This document shows, piece after piece, positions 1 through 12,490 of a stretch of 64,000 nucleotides of DNA (position 1 is its first letter; each line of letters opens with the position of its first letter). The position numbers and the translations under genes are program-made. The DNA is taken from positions 17,803,544 through 17,867,543 of the forward strand of contig NC_091144.1 of assembly GCF_041381155.1 (NCBI RefSeq), written 5' to 3'. The DNA comes from Argopecten irradians (Eukaryota > Mollusca > Bivalvia > Pectinida > Pectinidae). The notes beneath the pieces were generated by a model. It was given only the letters and a program-made list of their open reading frames with translations. It was not told the DNA's origin and did no database searches.

Positions 1-1951
1 CATATATCTAGATCAAATGAATGTCTTAATCAATTATCGTGCTAGATTAATAAGATTTATTATGGAACACTTTGTTAGTGACACCTTTACGTCTCCAAGG
101 ACATTGGTGAACACATAGAATATACTGGGATTTTCGCTTTTTTTCAAAAGATGATATATAGACAAAAAATTCTTTCACCATGTGATAGATATCCATGGTT
201 GACAGTAAGATACGGCTCTGCCTTTATACCCTTTGGACGGCGGTAAAGTATTTATGAGTATTTATGCATTTTCCCCATTTCATGCATCTATCTAGAGCCT
301 CACTAAGAACCTCGAAAACTTTATATCAGTTTTTTGAAAAGGAGATGTTCATCACTATATAACATGGCAATATCGATTAGGTTATTGTATTAGTGACGTC
401 ACAAATCACATTTGAACATGCCCAAATCAGTTAAGAAATGAGGTCTGAAATCCGTATTTTAATGTGTGCCCGGAAAACTGACATTGTGAGCTTCATTGTC
501 AAGATACAGATATGTAGATGGTCTCAAACGGTAAAGGAGATATCAAAGTAAGAGAAAATAGAGAGAAAGGGAAAAGAAAGGAAAAATATGCTTGATCCGT
601 GAGTACTGTTTATTACATATCGTGAAGATGGCATCAGACCCCAATCTAGATGCAAACTGCTTTCATTAATGGCATTTGTTATAACGTACTATCACGATTC
701 GATTTGATACATTGAATAAAACGTTTTGAAGGGCTCAGTCATTTCCCTGCTTTCATAAGCAAATCACTTCTTGCTTATTTGGCCTTTTTAAACGAAAGAT
801 AATTAAATTGGAGATGTTTTTTTCTCCTCTACAGCTCTCTCCTTTTATTGGCGGATAAATTAAATTGTGATTGTTGAATTAGAGATGTCTTTTTATTTCA
901 TTTCCCAATAAATGTATTCCTTCTTCTTAGAGCATGAGGCGACAGAAGTACAGTTTGTTTTCTTTAACTCCTTTCCGTTTTGTTTATTTTTTTAAAGCTA
1001 GAGACAACTGAAGTCAATATGTTAATCTAAATTCATTATCAACAATTCCCATTGTTTTCCTCTGTAGCCTAGTATTGCTTAACTTGAAAAGATGGAAGAG
1101 TTATTCTACGTAGTTAAAATAACTGTTTACAGATAAGTTAATCGAATGGAATTTTCTGGCATGATTCGCATAGTGTAGTGTTGTACTTTTCGTGCAAAAG
1201 ACACATGGATTAGTATGATGAATATGCTATTTCAAGTCGAGTTATGTGAACGTAACTTTGCCGAGATAATCATACTGACTAGTTGAGTTATACCATGACT
1301 TATTGAGATAATTAACACAGGAAAGACTATAACGACTGACTATCATAGATCTTGTCGCAATAAGGTAAGTCTCGAGTTTTCAGGATATAAGTCCTTATTC
1401 CATGACGTACGTCGACTTGCCGACATACAGTAAATATCTGGTATAATGTATATAATGACATATAGTTACGTTACCATAACTCGATCTAAAATGTAACACG
1501 GTGACAGAAATATGGCACCATAGATATTGGACAAAGAAGTTCACTGTCCACGTAGTGGCTCTACCCCATCTTTGATGGACGTTCCTATGTAATACACATG
1601 CACTTAGTTATGGTTCTCAGTCGTCTAAGATTGTTTTGTCACAATGACAGACACTTAATTTATATAAGATATTTTCGATCCAGTCATACTGACTCACCGC
1701 CCGATTTAAATTCCCGATCCTGGAGGCCAGGATAATTAAATAACATAGCCCGTCAAGAGATTAGACCAGGCTATATCATACATATACCACTGCTGTAAAT
1801 ATAGAATACAATCTTACATTAATTCAAATTAGCTCTTAAGGTTAACTAGGTGACTAAATCATTCTTTAAAGTTTAATATCAAGTTAAAGGTCATGTCTCC
1901 CTGTCGTCCTCTGTCGAAGAAGCATATAAATCAGCGTGAACGTTCTGAAGG
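1..1951. other. AT-rich stretch without recognised gene
   Basis: I see no reading frame with a recognisable domain and no plausible exon here. The sequence is AT-rich and unique-looking, and it ends where the 43-bp minisatellite begins. Confidence 0.5.
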
Positions 1952-1957
1952 CTAGCA

Positions 1958-2466
1958 CCTGTAACAGTCCTGTGTCCGACACGTAACACACTTAGGGACA
2001 CATGTAACAGTCTTATGTCCGACACGTAGCACACTTAGGGACACATGTAACAGTCCTGTGTCCGACAGGTAGCGCACTGAGGGACACCTGTAACAGTCCT
2101 GCGTCCGACAGGTAGCACACTGAGGGACACCTGTAACAGTCCTGTGTCCGTCAGGTAGCACACTGAGGGACACCTGTAATAGTCCTGTGTCCGACAGATA
2201 GCACAGTGAGGGACACCTGTAACAGTCCTGTGTCCGACAGGTAGCACACTGAGGGACACATGTAACAGTCTTATGTCCGACACGTAGCACACTTAGGGAC
2301 ACATGTAACAGTCTTATGTCCGACACGTAGCACACTTAGGGACACATGTAACAGTCTTATGTCCGACACGTAGCACACTTAGGGACACATGTAACAGTCC
2401 TGTGTCCGACAGGTAGCACACTGAGGGACACATGTAACAGTCTTATGTCCGACACGTAGCACACTC
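1958..2466. repeat. 43-bp minisatellite, about 12 copies
   Basis: A 43-bp unit recurs head to tail: the marker GTAACAGTC starts at 1961, 2004, 2047 and 2090 and onward at the same spacing. Two unit variants are interspersed. One has CTTATGTCCGACACGTAG, the other CCTGTGTCCGACAGGTAG. The minus-strand frames of 85 and 127 codons across it exist because the unit carries no stop in those frames; they show no domain and I do not call them genes. Confidence 0.93.
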
Positions 2467-2469
2467 ATA

Positions 2470-3016
2470 AAGTTATACATTAAGAGTAACCAAAAAAGAT
2501 TTATGATGGTGCAGACAAGATAAAGATCATGATACTCTTTTATAGTAGGCATGAATGACAGCCGTATTCAGGCCCAAGGATCTCACAATGTCATAAATGC
2601 CGAAGCATACCAGTGTTTTAAAAAAAATTTGTGATTACAGCAATCATTCTTAAGGGTCATGCTGATGTCATTGTCAATACCGCTGATATCACGAATACAA
2701 AAATAATTTTAATAAGTTTCCTTATCTTATTTATATCGGTGATATATTCATTTCTCCGTTAGTAACCTGTAATGTATTGTGCTAAATCGCGCGGAAATGA
2801 TTTGAGAATGAAGACATTCAGACGTGAAACGCAATATGGAGTCAGAACTGAAAGACGACTGTAGGTCTTTCATAAACTTGTCATATCACACTGAAGAATA
2901 AAAATAAATTATTCAATAGTGCATGAAATTATGAAAAAAACCAGAAAACAAATTTCAAACAAAGTATCATATTTAATATAAACCACCACAACACATTTAC
3001 GAATAAAACAAAGCTT
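2470..3016. other. 3' flank of IL-17-like gene 1
   Basis: No gene is seen. An ATTAAA on the minus strand (complement of 2972-2977), about 40 bp past the stop codon of the neighbouring IL-17-like gene, could serve as its polyadenylation signal. Confidence 0.4.
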
Positions 3017-5402
3017 TTACATTATGAAATTTTCAGGAGACTTCCTATTGGATGATAATAACTTTGGACGAGAAAGTCTGCTCCGCACACAATGACATGA
3101 TACCGACACTTTCTGGTGAGCTAAAGTGTACTCATACTCTCCATCAATACATGTACTTGTTCTCTTTAGGACCGGAAGGAAGCGATACACAGGCTCGCAT
3201 GCGTATTGATGTCTTTGTCTACTGCGCAATCCCGGTATCTGACAGCCCTCACATCGGCATCGAGCGTGCACAATGGCAGAGGGAATTCTGGTGATATCCA
3301 CCTCTTTGACTAAGTAGGATGGACACGCAGATAGATCTTCTGATTCGTCAAGGTCTGTTGGTAAGGGGCACGTGGTATCACCTTGAAGTAAAATTCTGGA
3401 AAAATAAATTGATAGTTATATAAATATATTGCATTCTGGTTCATACTATTTGTAATATTTTAAAAGGTAAACGATTTCATAGGAATGGATTTTTTTCTGA
3501 CGCAGATATAGGTATTTAAAAATATGAAAGTATTATGTTGTTGAAATAATTGTTCCTATATTCATAAGACAACAGCAGTAAACATACAACACAACAAAAC
3601 GAAAGGCATAACGCTCGGCCTACTAACAGACATATTCATTTAAGGACGGCCTGACATGTATGCGATGCGTGTGTGGAGTCTATGGTACATGGTAAAATAA
3701 ATGTATAAATAATGTAAATTCAAAATACAAATCACAAGGAAGACACGCTGAAGATCAAGTAACAAGCTGTTTGTAACGAGAAGTAAACGAGGCGTCTGTG
3801 GAACAAAATTACGTTAAGTATATGCTGTAACAACAAGATATTTAATAACATAAACACTAATGCTAGTTCGGCACGTGAGCTTCTCTGGTTCGCGCACCAT
3901 TTAGCAGATGCTGATTGGTTTAATAAGTGCTCACGGAAGTGACGTACATGTCCAATCTAGCCAATACCGATGTTAATTTTGAAACACATTCAATCTTGTT
4001 TTGGTAGATGGTTTCATTAATGAATGCTCGATGTAAATACATTTCCTTTGGTAAACTATGTTTGATTCTTTAAACTTATAACTTATACTTACGTATATGT
4101 GTCGGGCGTTTCCACATCCGCGGCTTCATATGACAGCCATAATTTACTTCCTTCTAACAGGGTACGCGTGAGATTGTTCATCTGACCGGCGCTGGGATTA
4201 CGACACCACGTTGTCATGGAAATCTGACCATTCAGCAGCATCAGTATCTGCGGGACACATACGTTATAAACATTAGAAACATATAAATGGAAAATTTCAT
4301 AGAAGCACAATTCTTCATAAAAGCACACACTATGAGAAAACAATGTAAGGAATACGAAATAGTTTTAAAAAGTTTAATATTTATCTAAAATAAATCTTTT
4401 GTACATTTTTAAACTATATATATTTCAGCGTAATATTCCATATGATTTTCTTTTCGATATTTGTGAAGGAAAGTACTTTTGTGTCATTAAATAAATGATA
4501 AACAATTGTTTTTATCTCCACTATATCATGTTTTGTTTGTCGTAGAGTACATTGGACTGATGTCTTGGTGCTATAAACGTCTAACGTGTTGTCAGTTATG
4601 AGGTAAAAAGTATTTGTTTTGTCATTTAGCTTATTTACTATTCGTCTCACGCTACTGTGATAATATAATTGTCAGTGATTCTACATGTTCATCAAGGTGT
4701 ATTACCGTATACTAGTATAAAGATTGGTGTTTACTTCCTTCCACCCCGTTTATGAAGTCCCGCGTTATGTTACATCAGCTGTTGAGAATTCACGGATATG
4801 TATACGATCTACAGGACGACACTATTGTTACAGACGACACGCGTAGTCTGTTGTCTGTTGTATATCCTACACCTACTGTGTCCCTTAAATAACACATAGC
4901 CTCTCTGTGTATCGTTTCCATCACAGTACAGTATAACCTGCTAAACCTTTTGTGTCTATTCAATCAGTGTATGATATTCCGTTAGTAACACTCCAGTGAT
5001 TCGGTTACCCTGTCCCTATAATTACATAGCTAGAGCAGAAAATCTGACAATTGAAAAGCTATTTAATATATTAAAATGAATTGGTGCAGAATGAGGTAGG
5101 AAATTGACTGTATCCAGATTAATGAATACAATGTTCTAAAAACGATAAAAAACATACTTTATGGTTTAACGTGGAAAGTTTTGATGAAAGTGAGTCTGCA
5201 CTATCCACAGTTATAATTAACTAGATATTTATCCCCTGTATAAATACCCCGAATATCATCAAAAGTATGAAAAAACTGTTAATAATTAAGCATTAAGTAA
5301 GTGAACACAGGATTAACCTCCTTTCTCTCTATTTTCTGTAAATATAATGGCGTAATAATATTTTACCTGTAGCAGCAATATCGAGTTGACATAAGAAGGC
5401 AT
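3017..5402 (-). CDS. IL-17-like cytokine, gene 1 (three exons)
   Basis: Secreted cytokine of the interleukin-17 family; the family signals through SEFIR-domain receptors towards NF-kappaB. Exons on the minus strand are 5367-5402, 4093-4247 and 3017-3395, giving 189 residues. Exon 1 encodes MPSYVNSILLLQ and ends CAG|GTAAAA. Exon 2 begins after CCCGCAG, continues the hydrophobic signal peptide (ILMLLNGQIS) and ends AC|GTAAGT, phase 2. Exon 3 begins after TTTCCAG. The IL-17 core shows CPSYLVKE at about 88-95, RIPS at 100-103, CRCEGC at 110-115, CEPVYRFLPVL from 130, C146 and VSVSCHC at 160-166. The tail after the last cysteine is 23 residues and mildly basic. A kappaB-like/TATA promoter lies just upstream. 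The family call is sure; exon 1 is chosen by signal peptide, splice sites and phase. Confidence 0.93.
3600..3710 (-). mobile_element. Fragment of the SINE-like repeat family, in intron 2 of gene 1
   Basis: The stretch around TTAAGGACGGCCTGACATG is a diverged, reversed copy of the 3' part of the dispersed family best seen at 22543-23074. It lies inside the second intron of IL-17-like gene 1. Confidence 0.5.
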
Positions 5403-5480
5403 GGTAATATAAAAAATATCAAGAGTTATGAAGATTTATCAAATTAAATCTGGTCTATGAGGTGGTATATTTTTGAGCGA

Positions 5481-5532
5481 TTTTATAACAATCCGTCGTG
5501 GAATTCCCTTTTTAGTTGATCCCGGACTTTCC
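5481..5532 (-). promoter_or_regulatory. Promoter of IL-17-like gene 1: TATA box and two kappaB-like sites
   Basis: On the minus strand TATAAAA (complement of 5481-5487) lies 78 bp before the ATG. Eleven bp further upstream is GGGAATTCCA (complement of 5499-5508), 9 of 10 matches to the NF-kappaB consensus GGGRNWYYCC and nearly palindromic. A second site on the + strand, CGGACTTTCC at 5523-5532, matches the classical GGGACTTTCC at 9 of 10. Function is inferred from position. Confidence 0.6.
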
Positions 5533-5689
5533 TGATTTCTACCCCATCCTGGAGATATAGGAAGTCTTCATACCCGTTTGTATGTAAATCGAGTAGCCTG
5601 GTCATAAAGTGATAACATTTCCTTGATAAAGCAAGGGTTTCTCCAGTAATGCTGGTTAACACATAAAGATACATTATCAGAAAAAAGAA

Positions 5690-5990
5690 ATGAAATACAA
5701 TATTCAAAAATCGACATTGTTTTATGCATTTTAAAATAGGTGACAAAAATGAGTTTCATACATGTATTTTCAGTCAATATACTCTTTTTGAAATATGAAT
5801 CTTGTCGCCATTTTAGAATACCTGTTAATAGAAAATAAGAAAAATGAGATACTGTATCCAAATAATCGACATAGATTTGCGCATTTTAAAATAGATGACA
5901 AAAATGACTTTAAAACATATATATTTTCAGTCAATATTCTCTTTTTAAAATATGAAATTTGTCAGCATTTTGAAATCACCATCAACAAAA
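5690..5990. repeat. Two-copy tandem duplication of about 155 bp
   Basis: Two diverged direct copies, roughly 5698-5830 and 5855-5988, share GCATTTTAAAATAG, GACAAAAATGA and TTTTCAGTCAATAT. The duplication lies upstream of the gene 1 promoter and carries no gene. Confidence 0.75.
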
Positions 5991-6289
5991 AAGTGAGTCA
6001 ACTTGACTTAGTGGCATCGTCAGTAAAATAGACTTTTTTGTGTTTCTCGACCAATTCATTTTACTCATTAATACATGATTTAGGTTTTTTTTTATTTTGT
6101 TTATTGTTTTATCTTATTTCACAAACACCCAAACGTAACTAAAGATTCAGATACTGCTAAGAAATAAAGAGACAAAGAACGAAAGTTGTATTTAAGGATT
6201 AGCGTAACTATATTGTACTATGTTATGGAGGTATAACACAAAAATCTGAGTGAACTCTAGTGTACTCTTAACAAACCGCGGTTTATGAC

Positions 6290-7112
6290 GAGAGTACACT
6301 AAGAGGTTTTTGCAGTGTTTACTTCTGCTTATTGCAGAGCATATAGGGAGTGGGACGACTGCTTTGTCAGCATCATGTGACCAAGTGGGGTATGCCTGTT
6401 CTAAACACGCACCTCACACACGCAACACGTATGTATGTAACTCGCATACACGGAGCCTTTGCTGATAATAGGCAGGTTAATCTTATCAACTAACCAAGTT
6501 TTGTGTGCAAGAAATGTCTGTGTGTTTTGGGAGACTGTGGTATGATTAATAGAATCTTTCCCTACCTAGAGGCGTGACAACGAAATCACAATCCAAGGGG
6601 TAATTCATGAACGTTTAACCCGAGGCTTGCCGAGTATTGGACATTCAGGAATTCCCCCGACGGTTGTGATTTGTTGTCATACCCTCATAGGTAGGGAATG
6701 ATTCTTTTTCTCCCACATACAAAAGAAAAAGTCTAGGGATTGGTTTGACAGGAAAATCTCTCACGGCTAAAACCGGTGACAAATCAGTGAATGGTGGGAG
6801 AACAGATTGTGTCTTTTTGGAAAGTAGATACTCTTCTCTATTTTATTGTGATATCTTACTAAAGCAAGCTGCTCCGAGCAATACGTTTAGCCTACGGTTG
6901 AGCACTCACCCCTGTGAAGTAGACTCTAGGACCATAGTTTGTAAAAGTGGTATTTTCTGGTTCTGCTTAGTGCTCAAAATTAGAGGAATTGGACTACTAG
7001 TTCGCCCTTTGTCAGTATGTGACTGGGTGGGATAAGCTATTTTTTGTCCTCGGGGACATGCTTCAGTGATATAGCACTATAAATAGGAAAATAGATCCAC
7101 TGTACAGGTTAC
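6290..7112 (+). mobile_element. Two partial copies of the SINE-like family
   Basis: Around 6300-6420 the words TAGGGAGTGGGACGACTG and TCATGTGACCAAGTGGGGT match the body of the family. A second partial copy at about 6890-7112 has TCTGGTTCTGCTTAGTGCTC, GTATGTGACTGGGTGGGATA and GATATAGCACTATAAA. Both are truncated and diverged. The overlapping 96-codon frame has no domain and is repeat sequence. Confidence 0.6.
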
Positions 7113-7137
7113 GGGTTTATTAGTTTAACAATTACTA

Positions 7138-7410
7138 ACAGCCAGAGTCTTGTAAGTTGTTGGTGGAGGAAAACCGGATTACCCGGAGAAAAACCACCGA
7201 ACAACGGTGCCCCAAATTGGAATCGAACTCACCTCCCAGATGTGGAGGGTTTATGGTAATATGTCGGGACATCTTAACCACTCGGCCACCGCGGTCTCTT
7301 CCAATATACAAGAATATACAACACGAATATACCGCAGTCTCCCAAAACACACGCTTGACACTTTACACACGAAAAGACACCACATACACGGGAGGCCGTC
7401 CTAAATGACA
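7138..7410 (-). mobile_element. tRNA-derived SINE (minus) joined to SINE-like 3' segment
   Basis: Read on the minus strand, 7292 down to about 7205 resembles a Ser/Leu-type tRNA head: GGTGGCCGAGTGGTTAAG as A-box region and GAGTTCGATTCC as B-box. It is followed by a segment ending CTCCGGGTAATCCGG and TTTTCCTCCACC. The + side from 7300 to 7410 (CCGCAGTCTCCCAAAACAC, GGAGGCCGTCCT) is the 3' part of the other SINE-like family, so two families abut here. It is not a functional tRNA: the body is interrupted and embedded in repeat. Confidence 0.7.
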
Positions 7411-7555
7411 TAACAAACCAAACGAAACTGCAATGAAGATTTAAATTAATGATGAGTTGATTGAAATTGTTAAATGTTAAGGCTATATATCCCAGTTTAG
7501 TGATATTGATAAAATATCCACAGGGATCTGAAAATAAGTTACAGTTTAAGTCAAT

Positions 7556-8530
7556 ATGGACCCACCAAAGTGTCCATTTTCAACGTTTGAGGGGTCTAGA
7601 TAAAAACAAAATGTATTCTACATAGTACTGTTCACGTAAAGGGTAGAAAGATCCCAGAGACAAAACTTCTACCTCACATAGCTTTAGTTGCTAAAAGTCA
7701 TATTTCTAGCACGGCTTCATAGATGCGGTTACTACCGTTGGAAAAAGCGATAATACTCCTTTCAAAAATCACTCTACACAACTATACTCAAGACTTCAAT
7801 CGGGCCGTGGACATTCACGATGGCACTTTCTCATCCATTATGCATGATCGAGATCTCTCTGCAATCTCATTGGCTGACTGACTGTTGTGCTCTTTTCGGG
7901 ACACTTCGTCATTTACCTTTGGCGTAACCAACACAACAGAGACACCCGATAAAAATATATGCATTATGTCTGAGAAAGTGTCACCATAAATTACTACGGC
8001 CGGAGTGAGGACATTTTTGTGTCATTTTTTGTTGAAACGGGATTGATATAGTCTTATTGGCGGCACTTTGTATAGTTGTGTAGGGTGATTGTGAAAGGAG
8101 AATGCACGCTCGTGAAAGGAGAATGCACGCTCGTGAAAGGCGACTAAATACCGTTAGTGGGACGACTGGTTCGCCCGTTGTCAGTATAATGTGACTTGGT
8201 GGGATGTGTTGCTTGGTGTAATCGGCGGCATGCTGCAGTGATCTAGCACTATCAAAAGGGCAAGTGTTCCACTATACACTTTCTTAAAACACCAATCACT
8301 TCATACACACTACACTCCGCATTACATGGGAGGCCGTCCTTACATGACTAAGGCTGGTAATAGGACGTTGATTAATATTACGGTAATAGTCGCTTTTATG
8401 AAGACGTGCTAGAAATTTGACATTTTTTGTCGCTAGAGCCATGTGGGGTAGAAATTTTGTCTTATTTTTACCTATTTTGATCTAGACCACTTGCATGTCT
8501 AAAAAATGGTCTATGGACATTCTGGTAGGT
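7556..8530. mobile_element. Inverted-repeat (MITE-like) element with a SINE-like insertion
   Basis: Arms of about 150-190 bp at 7560-7745 and 8375-8525 are reverse complements with divergence. CTTCTACCTCACATAGCT pairs with a CATGTGGGGTAGAAATTT region, and TTCTAGCACGGCTTCAT pairs with ATGAAGACGTGCTAGAA. Between them sits a partial copy of the SINE-like family (8130-8350). The element has no transposase, which suggests a non-autonomous DNA element. Confidence 0.72.
8095..8350 (+). mobile_element. SINE-like family copy inside the inverted-repeat element
   Basis: Family words GTGGGACGACTGGTTCGCC, CGTTGTCAGTATAATGTGAC, GGCGGCATGCTGCAGTGAT and CATGGGAGGCCGTCCTTACA appear in order. The copy is 5'-truncated. 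Just before it GTGAAAGGAGAATGCACGCTC occurs twice in tandem. Confidence 0.8.
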
Positions 8531-9072
8531 TGTCAATAATTCTCAGATCCCTGCGCATATACGTTTGGAAGAGGGGTTGTATATAAAATTAAAGAGGATC
8601 ATTGCCTTAATTTCATCTCATTTATTATTGGCTTTAAATTCTTTCAATTATTTGACCATTTCCATTTTGCATATTTACGTATATGTTTTATCTCATACTT
8701 TTTGACGTTTTCCAAATTATTTTTCTCAAACCTGCTTAATAGCTGCTTCGTTCAAGATAAGTTCCTGTGTTGCGTTATATTGGCGTCTAGATTGTGTTTT
8801 CAAATATGTTTATTAACAACTTAGTTCTAACAATAGGGGCTCGAAAAATAACATGGCTAGTTTACAATGATTCTTGAATGAAAGAACACACCAGGTACAG
8901 TAATTCATATGCGTTCTGACATATGAAAACGATTGTGAATAAAGAGTGAATTATTTTCCATTGTTAATCAGTGTAGGTAGAAACGAGTCGATGCATTAAA
9001 ACAGTTGGTATGATTTTGGCGTTGCATTTTCATACACAAACAAGCCAATGTTAATAATCATGGACACAAAGG

Positions 9073-9590
9073 CAGGGGGTCGAACGTATCTTGGTATCTG
9101 GGTATGCGAAGGAGTAATTTTGTATGTGAAGCAAATATGGCGTCCAAAGTTCCGCTTCGAGTGTCAACCGTGAATGAAATGATCGGTACTTTCCGGAATT
9201 TCTCACAGTGGACACAGGGTTAACATTTTTGACAGGCTATTTCGCAAGATTCTGTCTATCATACGGCCGTTCTAACGAACTACAAGTTCACATTCAGGCA
9301 AACAAAGTCCCGTACCATGCCCAGTTGCTGTTTTTTGCGTGAAAATCGCGTGGTTTTTCTTCAATAGATTTTTTTATTTTTTTTTTTTAAATTAAGTAAG
9401 GACAGTAATCATCTGTCGGGTTTTTAGAAACTACAATCATTTTGTCACCGAAACGCAACATCTTATATTATAAGAGTGATGCATGAAGCTTAGAAGAGAC
9501 ATGAGTGATTTTCCAGTCACGGTTGACACTCGAACCGGAGCTACCAAATTACACCTTCGCATACCAAGACACGTTCGACCCCCTGACAGG
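9073..9590. mobile_element. Inverted-repeat element of about 520 bp
   Basis: The left arm (9073-9180: CAGGGGGTCGAACGTATC, GGTATGCGAAGGAGTAATTT, CGAGTGTCAACCGTG) is complementary to the right arm (about 9510-9590: CACGGTTGACACTCGA, AAATTACACCTTCGCATACC, ACGTTCGACCCCCTG). No coding capacity is seen; it resembles a MITE. Confidence 0.78.
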
Positions 9591-9599
9591 GATGAAGGA

Positions 9600-12488
9600 G
9601 ATAATAATATCTGCCTGTAGAAAAGGTGTATTATCCAATTAGAAATCGGACAAAGATAAATGGATACTGCTATAGGGACAAAAAAAGTATTATGCAACAT
9701 GTTTGAATTCCATGATAACAGTTGATGTGTGTGCTAATGTCTGTATATCTGGATATTTCCTAGTGAAGGCACTGTGTTGTCAGAGAATAGACTGGGGTTG
9801 GATGGTGACCATAACTTTATAACTTACAAGGATGCATCCGCGAAAGACACTCCTTGGTGGGTGTTAATATAATCCGCCCACAGAGGAAATAGATATCACA
9901 ACAATGGCCTTTTTTTATCATATAAGAAGTCTGTCGTTCCTTGTTATGTGAAGAGATCTTTTGTCGATGTTATATGGTACATCACAGATAAATACAGTGT
10001 AAATGTTTTGTTTAGTCAGTGATACGATGTTCTTATTTTCATAAAATGTTTGTCTGTTTCCAAAATTTCCAATATATCTTATAGAATGGACATTATAAAG
10101 ATATTATAGCTAAAATAATTAATTACAATAAAAAAAATAACTTGGTATTAACTGCTTATTCACACATTAAAGACCTCTCCAATATGTAAATACACGTAGT
10201 TGCGTAATTGGGGAGACCGGTATGTTCGTATTGTGTCTCTTTGAGGTTTTAAAGCTCCCTCCCACTTATAGTACCAAGACACTGAAAAACCATACTACGA
10301 AAACACTATTGAGTACACATCACATTGCCAGCCATAATTTACAATCAACAGACAAAGTAGCCCCACTATATTTGTGCTGTATCTTAATGGAGCAAGAGGT
10401 ATTATACTACGCCGTTGGCAACAGAAAGAACTTTTTTCACACAGACGAATGCTCAGCCAAGACGAATACGTTGGTAAGAAGTCTTTTTTTATTAAAGGAC
10501 AAAAGATCCGACGTTTAGTCGTCTTTTATGATTCTACTATAGAGATAGCAAGTTCAATTTTCAAGGTTCAATTTGTCATATTCAAATTTCTTTACTGTAG
10601 AATTGTTGCCAGCGTAGAACCGTTATCAAGAACTTGTCAAAACTCCAGCAACCAAACTACTTTTATCAATAGACATTTAAATTCAACCGTAGTATATGAA
10701 CATTTAATACTCGATTTTATTTACATCATCTTTCTTTTACAAACAAGGATGTATAAGACATATAATAAATTAAATAAAAGACATTTATAAATAAACGAAC
10801 GAAATTGTTTGTTGACCTACGTGTAACATTGTATGGGCGTTACCTTTATTTGGAGGAGGCTGACTCCATTGTAGCGATGACTTTATTTCGGGATATTACA
10901 TGAGAAGATGTAAGGGCGTGACCATTTGTCCATACTTGTGTTATACAACTGTTTTCTAGGTAATACTTTAATGGTAGTTGATTGGTGTAATTTAAAACAC
11001 TTAGTAAACGTATAATACATATTTATGTCAATCCGGACTAAAGAGATATCGGTAACCAAGTAATTACCCTACCATGGAATGAGGAAGATGGCCCACCTTC
11101 GAACACTTAGAAGGTTCCAATCAGGTAAGGCTTCTTTAAAAAGAAAAAGAAAAAAAAAATTTTTCCGGAAAAAGTGCTAATAAGATAAGTTTCCATATCC
11201 ATACAAGTAATGACATCAGCTGTTGTTTGCTAACCTATCCATCCAAATAGCGTTGTGATAAACATCATTTCTGAAAGCTTATTACTGCAAATCACTTCAT
11301 TTTCACCAGATACAAATCGGGAATTCAAACGCTTCATGAATTTTATTATAAAATGTAAAACAAATGCATAATTGTCTAAGTGTTCTGGATTCCTTAAATA
11401 TGGCGCCAATTAGGGTTATACACTAAACTAAAGTGGTTTATTGTATATCAACGCAATGTGTAGTGGAATGCATCATTTTTGTCTCATTCGCACATTCGTT
11501 TCATCTTTTTATCCTATTCACACTAGGTAATGATTAAATCTTTAATCAAATTAACACAAGACTTTTTGTCATTGAATAGTTTTATGATGGCTTGGGTTTA
11601 AAACATAATAAAAATAACATTTTAATTCAGCTTGCAATGTATAGATTTGTCGAAAACAATATTGCGCAACCCGACCAGTATTTCCATTCAGAAGTTTACG
11701 GAATTAAGACGGGCTTCAGCGCGTTTTTCCATAGTTCCCTGCGACCTAGATTTAAATGGTGTGATCGTGATGAATTGTCTCAAATCTAAATATAGGTTAA
11801 TGTGGGTCATTGTGTAAACATTTCTGTATCAATCTGATCACATTACTTATATGAAGTTAATTGGAGGTAATATATTTAGTGTGATATATGACTGAGTTAG
11901 AATACTTCAGTTTTTATTTTGTTTTAACAGTGGAAAGTGTCGAAATGATCTCCGATTTAGACGGTGTGTTCCCCCTATCGTTTGCTGTGCTATATATGAA
12001 TATATTAACTAACCTGAATACTATATTCAGATTTGCACCTTATATATGGCTTACATAACCTTGTTAAATTCCAGAGCGTTAATGGATGTTTTGTTTTCAG
12101 TCCAGGATATGGAAATAAAAACGTTGCCACTGGCTAGGCTTAAATTAAAATCTTGATGTTTATAAATGATGCAATTTCTTTCATATTCAATTCTACATTC
12201 ATAGAATACATCAAGGATAATTCTAAAACGAAACAATACTTCTTGGCTATTGCATACCATAGAGGGTTTCATATAGATTGTCATAACTTGTGTGCTCAAT
12301 CCGTCTGTTTTATACGATAAAATATGTTTAAATCAGGGCTTCATACAAGTTGAAAATATTATGCCCAATCCCATTTTTATAGGACATTACCATAAAATAT
12401 TACAAATACTGCATATATTGTCATGCAACATTTCCTTGGTTACAAAAGTGAAAAATATACATGTAGTATACGAAAAAAACTAACGAAA
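9600..12488. other. Region without recognised gene
   Basis: Overlapping + strand frames of 98 and 138 codons (10222-10790) are open but show no domain, signal peptide or codon pattern that I recognise. The rest is AT-rich, with poly-A/T runs such as around 11145-11160. I see nothing I can name. Confidence 0.45.
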
Positions 12489-12490
12489 CT

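Noticed and set aside
1952-2335. Minus-strand frames of 127 and 85 codons with regular cysteines
   Set aside because: They are translations of the 43-bp minisatellite; the apparent Cys pattern follows the repeat and has no start, signal or domain support.
10222-10790. Overlapping frames of 98 and 138 codons as a gene
   Set aside because: No domain, signal peptide, splice support or GC rise; they overlap in different frames and fit chance opening in AT-rich DNA.
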